The notes beneath the pieces are model-generated. The model was not told the DNA's origin and made no database searches. It saw nothing but the letters and a program-made list of their open reading frames with translations. From positions 1 to 64,000 of the forward strand of contig JAHBTL010000019.1 of NCBI GenBank assembly GCA_019638615.1: a DNA stretch of 64,000 nt. The letters are read 5' to 3'. Each line of letters begins with the position of its first letter. The stretch's first letter is position 1. Positions 52,526-59,711 of the stretch are shown piece after piece. Both the position numbers and the translations under genes were made by a program. The DNA comes from Chitinophagaceae bacterium (lineage in GTDB: Bacteria > Bacteroidota > Bacteroidia > Chitinophagales > Chitinophagaceae).

Positions 52526-53101
52526 TTGGAACCATTGATACATCTTATAAAGGGCTGTATAGCCGGTGAAACCAAATGCCAGAAAATTTTTTATGAGAAA
52601 TACCTGGGATTGGTGTTAAAGACGGTGTATCGGTACATGAGTTCTTATGAAGCGGCGGCAGAGGTTTCGAACGATGCTTTTGTAAAGATATTTAAAGCGT
52701 TCAGCAAATTTGATTATCAACATGCTTCAAACCCTGAAATGTTGCTAATGGCCTGGATGCGCCGTATTGTAATTAATACGGCTATTGATCACATACGAAT
52801 AGCGCAGTCCCAAAAGAAACATTATCCTATAACCGAAGAAATATGGGAAGGCAAAGAACCCGAAACCAGATCGGATGATCAGTTGCTATATAAGGAAATG
52901 ATTGAATTGATACGAAAGCTGAGCCCTTCGTACAGAGCAGTTTTTAACATGTATGTAATAGATGGATACAGTCACCAGGAAATAGCCGCTATACTGGGTA
53001 TTTCCGTCGGTACATCCAAATCAAACCTTGCAAGGGCGAGAGCCTTTTTGCAAAAATACCTTGTAAAAGATAATAAGGACAATGTGTTATGTTTTACCTG
53101 A
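52526..53101 (+). CDS. ECF sigma factor heading the envelope redox operon
   Basis: A 191-residue ECF sigma factor with an apparent TTG start. Region 2: EKYLGLVLKTVYRYMSSYEAAAEVSNDAFVKIFKAF. Region 4: LSPSYRAVFNMYVIDGYSHQEIAAILGISVGTSKSNLARAR. It overlaps the next gene by 13 bases. Here the presumed anti-sigma factor is not a FecR but a helix-anchored protein with a C-terminal barrel. Targets are probably this operon and the divergent receptor. Confidence 0.9.
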   Translation: MEPLIHLIKGCIAGETKCQKIFYEKYLGLVLKTVYRYMSSYEAAAEVSNDAFVKIFKAFSKFDYQHASNPEMLLMAWMRRIVINTAIDHIRIAQSQKKHYPITEEIWEGKEPETRSDDQLLYKEMIELIRKLSPSYRAVFNMYVIDGYSHQEIAAILGISVGTSKSNLARARAFLQKYLVKDNKDNVLCFT

Positions 53102-54303
53102 AGAATGATGACATGGAGAAGCTTTTTCGGAGAGCGGCCGAAAATTATGAGCTGGATACCGGTAAGGCCTCCGATTGGGAGGGGGTACACAAAAAGCTGA
53201 GCGAAACCGGTGCTGATGAAAAGGAAGGAAAAAAGAAAAAACGCAGGTTTATCTTCTGGTGGTTCCTGCTTTTTCCGGCAGGATGGATAGCCCATAATAC
53301 CTGGGATAAAATCGGGAAAGCCGCGTTCAGCCGGGAACCTGTGGTACTGCAAAAGCAGTTGACAAAAGCAGATGAACCTGTTGGTACAAATACCACACAG
53401 CCAGGAGAAAGGACGGGCATGCAACTGGAAGAAGCAGTAAAAACGTTTGAAAAGAAAAGTGAGCTGAAAGGCAGATCATCAGAAAAAAAAGCAGGTGGTA
53501 TGGCCGACCGGAAGGATAAGGTGGTAATCGGGCCAGGCATAGTAGAAAATCATGCGTGGATGACATTGCGGCAAAGGGTAGATGAAAGGGATTTTGTATT
53601 ACCCGCGCTTTCAGTTGCCAAATATATCCCGGTTGAGGTGGTGACAAACAATAAGGAAAGGGATCCGCCTGCCGGCGATTCGAATAAGATCAGCAAGCCG
53701 GATGCTGTACCTGCAGATCGTGGTTTCTATGCGCAGGCAATAGCCGCCCCGGATCTGACCAGTGTAAAATTTCAGCGGATATCCGGCACCGGTAGCAGCA
53801 TCGGGTTGCTGCTGGGCTACAGGTTGAATAAACGCCTGCATATAGAAGCAGCCGCTTACTGGGAAAAAAAAGTGTATTATACCAAAGGGGCCTATTTTGA
53901 TAAAAGCAGGCTGGCGTATTTCAATAACCATGAAATATACAATGTGGACGGAGATTGCCACATGATCACTGTTCCTGTGAACCTGCGTTATAATTTCGTC
54001 AGCAGAAAAAGCAGTGATTGGTTTGTTACCGGTGGTGCAGCCGCTTACCTGATGCAGAAGGAATATTATGACATTACCTATGAGTATTACGGCGACAGGC
54101 GTACAAAGGGCTATACCTATAAAAATGCTCCTAAAAGCTGGCTGTCTACAGTGAATATTGGAGTTGGGTACCAGGCTGCCATGTGGAAGTCTTTTCATGT
54201 GAGGGTTGAACCTTATCTCAGGATACCGGTTTCGGGAGCGGGAACAGGGAAGCTGCCGTTAACCAGCGCCGGCGTATACGTTGGCATAGGCAGGAAGTTT
54301 TGA
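53089..54303 (+). CDS. Putative anti-sigma factor fused to an outer-membrane beta-barrel domain
   Basis: A 404-residue protein. Residues 1-50 form a charged cytoplasmic-type head (LFRRAAENYEL, DWEGVHKKL). A basic KKKKRR precedes one membrane helix (about 54-69, FIFWWFLLFPAGWIAH). Residues 75-205 are low-complexity Lys/Glu/Pro linker, and the last 200 residues resemble an eight-strand outer-membrane barrel (SSIGLLLGYRLNKRLHIEAAAYW to GVYVGIGRKF). ATG 53113 is an alternative start. Position after a sigma gene makes an anti-sigma role likely; a single chain spanning both membranes is inferred. Confidence 0.7.
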   Translation: MFYLKNDDMEKLFRRAAENYELDTGKASDWEGVHKKLSETGADEKEGKKKKRRFIFWWFLLFPAGWIAHNTWDKIGKAAFSREPVVLQKQLTKADEPVGTNTTQPGERTGMQLEEAVKTFEKKSELKGRSSEKKAGGMADRKDKVVIGPGIVENHAWMTLRQRVDERDFVLPALSVAKYIPVEVVTNNKERDPPAGDSNKISKPDAVPADRGFYAQAIAAPDLTSVKFQRISGTGSSIGLLLGYRLNKRLHIEAAAYWEKKVYYTKGAYFDKSRLAYFNNHEIYNVDGDCHMITVPVNLRYNFVSRKSSDWFVTGGAAAYLMQKEYYDITYEYYGDRRTKGYTYKNAPKSWLSTVNIGVGYQAAMWKSFHVRVEPYLRIPVSGAGTGKLPLTSAGVYVGIGRKF

Positions 54304-54328
54304 TTCATTCATTTTTCAGGGAAAAACG

Positions 54329-54739
54329 ATGGCTAAAAAATTAATCATTTTTTTGGCAGTGACAGCTATTGCCTTTGCTGTAGCCTGGTATTGGTATAAT
54401 AAACCCAGACAGGGAGTAAAAGGCAAAGCTGCCGATGTACAGGTAACCGCGGCCGAATTATATAATGCTTACAGCAATAATGAGCAGGCAGCCGATAAAA
54501 AATTCCTGAATGCCATTGTGGAAGTGAGGGGTACCGTGGAGGAAATACAGGTAATAGGTAATGATGCTGTGGTGGTATTGAATGTACAGCCGGGAGGCGG
54601 AGGAACGAGTTGCAGGTTTTCGTCGGCATCTGTGCTTGATAGCGCAAAAGCTATAAAAGGAACAGAGGTAGTGATTAAAGGTAAATGCACCGGTTTTAAT
54701 ATGGATGTAAATCTTACTGACTGTGAAATTGTTTTATAA
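54329..54739 (+). CDS. OB-fold (tRNA_anti-like) membrane-anchored protein
   Basis: A 136-residue protein with an N-terminal membrane anchor (LIIFLAVTAIAFAVAWYWY) and an extracytoplasmic OB-fold of the tRNA_anti-like type: VTAAELYNAYSNNEQAADKKFLNAIVEVRGTVEEI and VVIKGKCTGFNMDVNLTDCEIV. Two Cys near the end may form a disulfide. Such anchored OB-folds are widespread in Bacteroidota and their binding partner is unknown. It follows the barrel protein by 25 bases and precedes the cytochrome by nine. Confidence 0.82.
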   Translation: MAKKLIIFLAVTAIAFAVAWYWYNKPRQGVKGKAADVQVTAAELYNAYSNNEQAADKKFLNAIVEVRGTVEEIQVIGNDAVVVLNVQPGGGGTSCRFSSASVLDSAKAIKGTEVVIKGKCTGFNMDVNLTDCEIVL

Positions 54740-54748
54740 ACTACTCAT

Positions 54749-55114
54749 ATGCAAAGAAGTATTTATGGTTTAGGGTTGATTGTTTTGTTCGCCATTGCAG
54801 CAGGTGCATGTTCCAAAGCTTCAGAAGAAGAATTGGATCCTCCATGCGATACTACCGGTATGCGTTACAGTATCGATATACTACCGGTCATCGCCGCTCA
54901 TTGTTATAGTTGTCATGGCAATGGTACCATTACCGAAGGCGTTGATCTCGACGGGTATGAGAACCTTAAATCACGGGCAGACAATGGCGATCTGCTGGGG
55001 GCGATTACGCACGCCGCAGGATACACACCCATGCCTTATAACCAGCCTAAATTGTCTGACTGTGATATCAATAAAATAAAAGCGTGGATACAGAGCGGGG
55101 CGCCGGATAACTGA
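54749..55114 (+). CDS. c-type cytochrome lipoprotein
   Basis: A 121-residue lipoprotein (lipobox Cys21, AGACSK). The haem-binding motif CYSCH is at residues 52-56, and a Met in YTPMPYNQP is the probable distal ligand. The domain resembles the small planctomycete-type cytochrome modules. It should carry electrons in the periplasm. Genes for YceI, a DUF5777 barrel and a Rieske protein follow, all envelope proteins. Confidence 0.9.
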   Translation: MQRSIYGLGLIVLFAIAAGACSKASEEELDPPCDTTGMRYSIDILPVIAAHCYSCHGNGTITEGVDLDGYENLKSRADNGDLLGAITHAAGYTPMPYNQPKLSDCDINKIKAWIQSGAPDN

Positions 55115-55157
55115 TTCAAACAATTAAACAGGCGGCAGCTTTTATAAATAGCAGAAT

Positions 55158-55694
55158 ATGAAAATATGGACGATCATAATAATATGTTGCATGGTTTCCA
55201 CAGCCATGCAGGCACAGGTATTTGTAACCCGTACTGGATCGGTAAATTTTTTTTCGGAAACCCCGCTGGAAGACATTAAAGCGGAGAACAACCAGGTATA
55301 TGCCGCAGTGGATCTTTCAAAAAAAACAATCGCCTTTTCAATGTTGCTGAAGAGTTTCCTTTTCCGGAAGGCCCTTATGCAGGAGCATTTTAATGAGAAC
55401 TATGTGGAGAGCGACAAATTCCCTAAATCAACCTTTAATGGAATGTTTACAGGCGATGTGGTTCCGGGAAAAGCAAATACGATCCGGGTGGAGGGCGTGC
55501 TGTTGTTGCATGGAGTGGAAAAAAAAATTACTACCCATGCTACTATAGAATTGAAAGAAGAAAATCTTACAGGCTTTGCGAGGTTTCAGTTGATTCCGGA
55601 AGATTTCAAAATAACGATACCGGGTATAGTGAGAGACAAAATAGCCAGGCAAATTGATGTGCAGGTGACTATTGATTGTAAAACCGTTAAATAA
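55158..55694 (+). CDS. YceI-like periplasmic protein
   Basis: A 178-residue exported protein (signal peptide to about AQVF). The sequence follows the YceI lipocalin-like barrel: GSVNFFSETPLEDIKAENNQVYAAVD, FPKSTFNG, GVLLLHGVEKKIT and VQVTIDCK. Known YceI proteins bind polyisoprenoids or quinone-like molecules in a long pocket. Beside a cytochrome and a Rieske protein this suggests a lipid-quinone carrier, though that is inference. Confidence 0.88.
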   Translation: MKIWTIIIICCMVSTAMQAQVFVTRTGSVNFFSETPLEDIKAENNQVYAAVDLSKKTIAFSMLLKSFLFRKALMQEHFNENYVESDKFPKSTFNGMFTGDVVPGKANTIRVEGVLLLHGVEKKITTHATIELKEENLTGFARFQLIPEDFKITIPGIVRDKIARQIDVQVTIDCKTVK

Positions 55695-55700
55695 TAAGCC

Positions 55701-56642
55701 ATGAAACGCAATGCAACACTGATGGCCTATAATAATACCTGCCTTTTGAAAAGCTTCCTGTTTTTATTGTGGTGGATGATGGTATGTGCCGTGTATGCCC
55801 GTAGCCAGGATACGAGCCTGATGAAGATGCTGGAAGATTCAATGGCGGTAACCCGGCAACCTCAATATACTACAGGCACATTCAAGGGAACGCATGTTAT
55901 CAACCTGCATGCTGTGGAAACACCGGCGCAGGGTGTTTTGCTGTTCATGATCATGCACAGGTTTGGTAAAATAAATGATGGTGGTTACCAGCTTTTCGGG
56001 CTCGATAATGCCACCATGCGCATGGGCTTTGATTACGGCATTACCAACCGGCTTGCAGCAGGCATAGGACGAAGCACATTTGAAAAAACATACGATGGTT
56101 ACCTGAAATTAAAGCTGCTCCGTCAAACGGAATCGCCGGGAAAGATACCTGTATCTGTAACCGCCCTGGGAGGATTGGCCTATACCACTTTGAAATATGC
56201 AGATAAAAGCTATCTCAATGCAAAATACCGCATCAGCTATACGTTGCAGCTATTGATAGCGAGGAAGCTGAACAGGAACCTGTCGCTGCAACTGGCGCCT
56301 GCATGGCTCCATTATAACCTCGTGCCTGCTGTTGCCGATAAAAACGATGTGTTTGCGCTGGGCATGGGTGGCAGAATGAAAATTACGCGGAGGGCAAGCA
56401 TTAACCTGGAGTATAATTACCTGCCCGGTAACCAGGTAAACTCATTTAAAGTATACAATTCATTATCGGCAGGTTTTGATATAGAGACAGGCGGGCATGT
56501 TTTCCAGGTGCATGTTACCAATTCGCAGGGTATGGTAGCGCCTTTATTCATTGGGCGTACCACCGGCAGTTGGGGTAAGGGAGATGTTTATTTTGGTTTC
56601 AATATTTCGCGTTCATTCAACATCGCAAAAAAGAAACACTGA
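55701..56642 (+). CDS. DUF5777 family outer-membrane beta-barrel protein
   Basis: A 313-residue exported barrel protein (signal about 15-36). The DUF5777 pattern is visible: TFKGTHVINLHAVETPAQGVLLFMIMHRFGKINDG near the start, LDNATMRMGFDYGITNRLAAGIGRS, and a final strand DVYFGFNISRSF. In other Bacteroidota it is, to my knowledge, often beside YceI and cytochrome genes. It starts six bases after the YceI stop. A pore or docking role at the outer membrane is inferred. Confidence 0.85.
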   Translation: MKRNATLMAYNNTCLLKSFLFLLWWMMVCAVYARSQDTSLMKMLEDSMAVTRQPQYTTGTFKGTHVINLHAVETPAQGVLLFMIMHRFGKINDGGYQLFGLDNATMRMGFDYGITNRLAAGIGRSTFEKTYDGYLKLKLLRQTESPGKIPVSVTALGGLAYTTLKYADKSYLNAKYRISYTLQLLIARKLNRNLSLQLAPAWLHYNLVPAVADKNDVFALGMGGRMKITRRASINLEYNYLPGNQVNSFKVYNSLSAGFDIETGGHVFQVHVTNSQGMVAPLFIGRTTGSWGKGDVYFGFNISRSFNIAKKKH

Positions 56643-56666
56643 TTAATCACTACAAAAACTACTGTT

Positions 56667-57092
56667 ATGGAGCGCAGAGATTTTCTTAACAATGTAGGGC
56701 AGGTAGCAGCGATTGTTTGTGCAGGAAGATTGCTGGCTTCCTGTTCAAAATCCGAAGACAACCCTGATCCGGGAGGAGGTGGTGGCGGAAATGCAAGACT
56801 TACTGCCAATTTAACTTCGGAGTTAGCGGCTGTTGGCAGTTCCAAGGTCAATGGAAATGTAATTGTGGTCAGAACGGCTACGGGCAATGTGGCATCGTCG
56901 TTTGTCGCGTTAAGCCTTGTATGCACACATGAGCAGTGCACTGTAAACTACGATCCGGCCGACAATGACTTTAAATGTCCCTGCCATGGCAGCCAATACG
57001 AGATCACCGGGGCGGTAAAGCAGGGCCCTGCTCCTTCGGCCCTTACAAAGTACACGATTTCTATCAACAATAACATACTTACTGTAACATGA
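56667..57092 (+). CDS. Rieske 2Fe-2S protein, exported
   Basis: A 141-residue exported iron-sulphur protein. The N-terminus ERRDFL with a hydrophobic stretch is Tat-like, and LASC26 could also be a lipobox. A Gly-rich linker (36-41) leads to the Rieske fold: cluster ligands Cys86 and His88 (CTHEQC) and Cys104 and His107 (CPCHGS), with Cys91 and Cys106 for the stabilising disulfide. It ends the operon; a strong hairpin follows at 57159. It is a likely one-electron partner of the cytochrome encoded three genes upstream. Confidence 0.92.
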   Translation: MERRDFLNNVGQVAAIVCAGRLLASCSKSEDNPDPGGGGGGNARLTANLTSELAAVGSSKVNGNVIVVRTATGNVASSFVALSLVCTHEQCTVNYDPADNDFKCPCHGSQYEITGAVKQGPAPSALTKYTISINNNILTVT

Positions 57093-57158
57093 TCCTGACC
57101 TCACAGGTTTGTTTTTTTGAAGTACCCTGTGGGATGTTATCAATGGGTGTTCTAAGAG

Positions 57159-57186
57159 AAGCCGTCCCTCTGCAGGGATGGCTTTT
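57159..57186 (+). terminator. Terminator after the Rieske gene
   Basis: AAGCCGTCCCT pairs with AGGGATGGCTT around CTGC, followed by TT. It separates the envelope redox operon from proBA. Confidence 0.7.
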
Positions 57187-57248
57187 GCTATATGCGATAT
57201 TACACCAGGAACCCGCACAGATCATGCTGTAAATCGGCAATTGCTCCG

Positions 57249-57256
57249 TATTTTTG
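57249..57256 (+). promoter_or_regulatory. Putative -7 element of proBA
   Basis: TATTTTTG, an exact TAnnTTTG match, 30 bases before the proB start chosen at 57286. This supports that start over the longer ORF. Confidence 0.45.
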
Positions 57257-57285
57257 CGCACCATTTCATCAACAGGGGCATTTGT

Positions 57286-58320
57286 ATGCAAAAAAAGGTA
57301 TTGGTAATAAAGCTGGGCACGGCGGTAATTACAGGCGAAGCAGGAAAAATTGACCAGGCTGTTATCAAAAAAATAGTATCTGAAATTGTTGCGCTTAGTA
57401 ACCGGTATCATATAGTATTGGTCTCGAGTGGTGCAGTAGGCAGCGGAAAATCTTTCTTTAAAAAATACAAGGGGACCATCACCGAGCGCAAAGCCGCGGC
57501 TGCTGTAGGCAATCCCATGCTCATACAGTTGTACCACAAATACTTTTCAAAACATGGCATTACAGTAGCCCAGGCATTGTGTGAGCGGCATCATTTTTCT
57601 AACCGCAGGCAATTCCTGCAGCTTAAAGAAACATTTGGAGAGTTCTGGACAAATGATATCCTGCCTGTTGTAAATGAAAACGACCTGGTGAGCAATATTG
57701 AGCTTAAATTTTCTGATAACGATGAGCTGGCTACGCTCATTGCCATTGGTTTTGATGCAGACAAACTTATCATTTGCACTTCAGCCGGCGGTTTGCTGGA
57801 TCATGAGAATAAAATTATCCCGCTTGTTGAAAAAATTGATACCAGCGTGCTTGGTTACGTGAATAAAGAAAAATCAGGCGTGGGATTGGGGGGGATGCTT
57901 TCCAAACTTACTTCTACCAAGCTGGCAGCTTCGTTGGGGATACATGTAATTATTTGTGGGCTCGATGGTGTTCATCCTTTACAAAAAGCATTAGAGGGAC
58001 AGTCGGGAACCACTTTCCTGCCGCAGGCGTCTAATTTAAAAGCCAGGCAAAAGTGGTTGGCCAGCGGTTCTATTACCATTGGCGGCGTATATATAGATAA
58101 GGGAGCTTCCAAAGCCCTGCTGAACAGGAAAAGCTTACTCACGGTAGGCATCAGAAAAGTAAAAGGTAATTTTGTTGCTGGTGAGGTGATACAGCTGATA
58201 GACGAAAGCGAAGTGATTGTAGGCGTTGCCAAAGCCCGGCTGGGCAGCTTGGAAATCAGCAAACAGATTGCCCATAAAAATATAATTGCCGCTCACGCGG
58301 ATGATATCGTTACTTTTTAA
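57286..58320 (+). CDS. proB: Glutamate 5-kinase
   Basis: Phosphorylates glutamate to gamma-glutamyl phosphate, the first step of proline synthesis. The 344-residue form beginning MQKKVLVIKLGTAVIT is chosen; an ORF extension to 57178 runs across the terminator. The amino-acid kinase fold shows KLGTAVIT, SSGAVGSG, NENDLVSN and GLGGMLSK. The C-terminal part (GSITIGGVYIDKGASKALL to EVIVGVAKA) is a PUA domain. proA follows 12 bases later, so the two steps are co-expressed. Confidence 0.94.
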   Translation: MQKKVLVIKLGTAVITGEAGKIDQAVIKKIVSEIVALSNRYHIVLVSSGAVGSGKSFFKKYKGTITERKAAAAVGNPMLIQLYHKYFSKHGITVAQALCERHHFSNRRQFLQLKETFGEFWTNDILPVVNENDLVSNIELKFSDNDELATLIAIGFDADKLIICTSAGGLLDHENKIIPLVEKIDTSVLGYVNKEKSGVGLGGMLSKLTSTKLAASLGIHVIICGLDGVHPLQKALEGQSGTTFLPQASNLKARQKWLASGSITIGGVYIDKGASKALLNRKSLLTVGIRKVKGNFVAGEVIQLIDESEVIVGVAKARLGSLEISKQIAHKNIIAAHADDIVTF

Positions 58321-58331
58321 AGACCGGATTT

Positions 58332-59573
58332 ATGAGTGCAGTTTTATCACTGATTAAAAAAGCGTATAATGCAGCTCCTGCTTTAAGGGCAGTAAGCGAT
58401 GCAAAGCTGAAGAGGATATTGAATGGGATTGCAACAGAAATGCTGGAGCAATCGGCGATCATTTTAAAAGCCAATCAAAAAGATGTTTCGAAACAGGATC
58501 CTGAAAATCCGCGTACCGACAGGCTGCGGCTTACAGAGGAACGGCTGAAAGCCATTGCACAAAGCCTGCGCAAAGTAAGCAGGCTGCCCAACCCATCGGG
58601 GAAAATACTGGAAGAACGAAAACTGGATAATGGATTGTTGCTGCAAAAGCTGGCTGTGCCATTGGGTGTGGTAGGCGCAGTATATGAGTCCAGGCCGAAT
58701 GTTACGTTCGACATAGCGGCATTGTGCATCAGGAGCGGAAATGCCTGTGTTTTAAAAGGCAGCAGTGAGGCAGATCATTCCAATAAAGCAACCGTAAAAA
58801 TTATACAGGATGTGTTAAAGAAAAACGGGCTGCCTGCAGAGATTGTCACACTGCTTCCTTCTGCGCGTGAATCAGTGCAGGAACTGTTTACTGCCACCCA
58901 ATATGTAGATGTGATCATTCCGCGCGGATCAGCAGGGCTGATCAGTTTTGTACGAAAGAACAGCCTGGTGCCTGTTATTGAAACGGGCGCGGGAGTATGT
59001 CATGTATATGTAGAAAAAAAAGCGGCGCAGCAAAAAGCCGTAAATATTGTAGTGAATGCAAAAGTATCCCGCCCGTCGGTATGCAATGCCATGGACACCC
59101 TGCTGGTGGATCGTTCAATAGCCGCCGGCTTTCTTCCAAAGCTGCAAGCCGGGTTTGAACAATATAAGGTAGAGGTGCTGGCAGATCCTTCGGCGTATAA
59201 AATACTGAAAGGATATCCCTATCTCAGCAAGGCAACTGCTGCAGACTTTGACCGGGAGTTCCAGGATTACAAATGCGCAGTGAGAGTAGTAAAAGATACA
59301 GCGGAAGCGCTTACGCATATACGTGAGCATTCGACCAGGCATTCGGAAGCCATAGTAACAGAAGATAAGAAAAAAGCTGAATTGTTTTTACATGAAGTAG
59401 ATGCAGCGGCAGTATATCACAATGCTTCTACAAGATTTACCGACGGAGAAGAGTTTGGCCTGGGTGCAGAGATCGGGATTTCTACGCAAAAGCTGCATGC
59501 CCGCGGCCCTTTTGCGTTGGAAAAGCTGGTAACCGAAAAATGGGTGGTAAGAGGAAACGGGCAAGTAAGATAG
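58332..59573 (+). CDS. proA: Gamma-glutamyl phosphate reductase
   Basis: NADPH-dependent reductase of the aldehyde dehydrogenase superfamily that turns gamma-glutamyl phosphate into the semialdehyde in proline synthesis. It has 413 residues, a normal length. Marks are PLGVVGAVYESRPNVTFD, the catalytic Cys251 in RPSVCNAMDTLL, HSEAIVTEDKKKAE and the C-terminal GLGAEIGISTQKLHARGPFALEKL. It is paired with proB upstream. A third proline gene (proC) is not in the window. Confidence 0.95.
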   Translation: MSAVLSLIKKAYNAAPALRAVSDAKLKRILNGIATEMLEQSAIILKANQKDVSKQDPENPRTDRLRLTEERLKAIAQSLRKVSRLPNPSGKILEERKLDNGLLLQKLAVPLGVVGAVYESRPNVTFDIAALCIRSGNACVLKGSSEADHSNKATVKIIQDVLKKNGLPAEIVTLLPSARESVQELFTATQYVDVIIPRGSAGLISFVRKNSLVPVIETGAGVCHVYVEKKAAQQKAVNIVVNAKVSRPSVCNAMDTLLVDRSIAAGFLPKLQAGFEQYKVEVLADPSAYKILKGYPYLSKATAADFDREFQDYKCAVRVVKDTAEALTHIREHSTRHSEAIVTEDKKKAELFLHEVDAAAVYHNASTRFTDGEEFGLGAEIGISTQKLHARGPFALEKLVTEKWVVRGNGQVR

Positions 59574-59700
59574 ATAGGTGATTGTTGATTTCTGATTTGA
59601 TATTTGAAATGACTGAAACTATAAACCACAAACTATAAAAAACACTGACTGCTGAAAGCCCATAGCTGATAGCTCACAGCTCATATTTAATCCTGAAATT
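59574..59700. repeat. A+T-rich repetitive intergenic block, copy 3
   Basis: GATTTCTGATTTGATATTTGAAATG, then ACTATAAACCACAAACTATAAA, then GCTGATAGCTCACAGCTCAT and CTGAAATTTGAAATTTG. The word set is the same as at 880-1060 and 18640-18878. It fills the gap between proA and uxaB. Confidence 0.68.
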
Positions 59701-59711
59701 TGAAATTTGTT

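Noticed and set aside
52314-52535. 73-codon minus-strand ORF in the receptor/sigma gap
   Set aside because: No recognisable domain, overlaps the sigma start, and the gap is expected to hold promoters. It cannot be excluded, but support is too weak.
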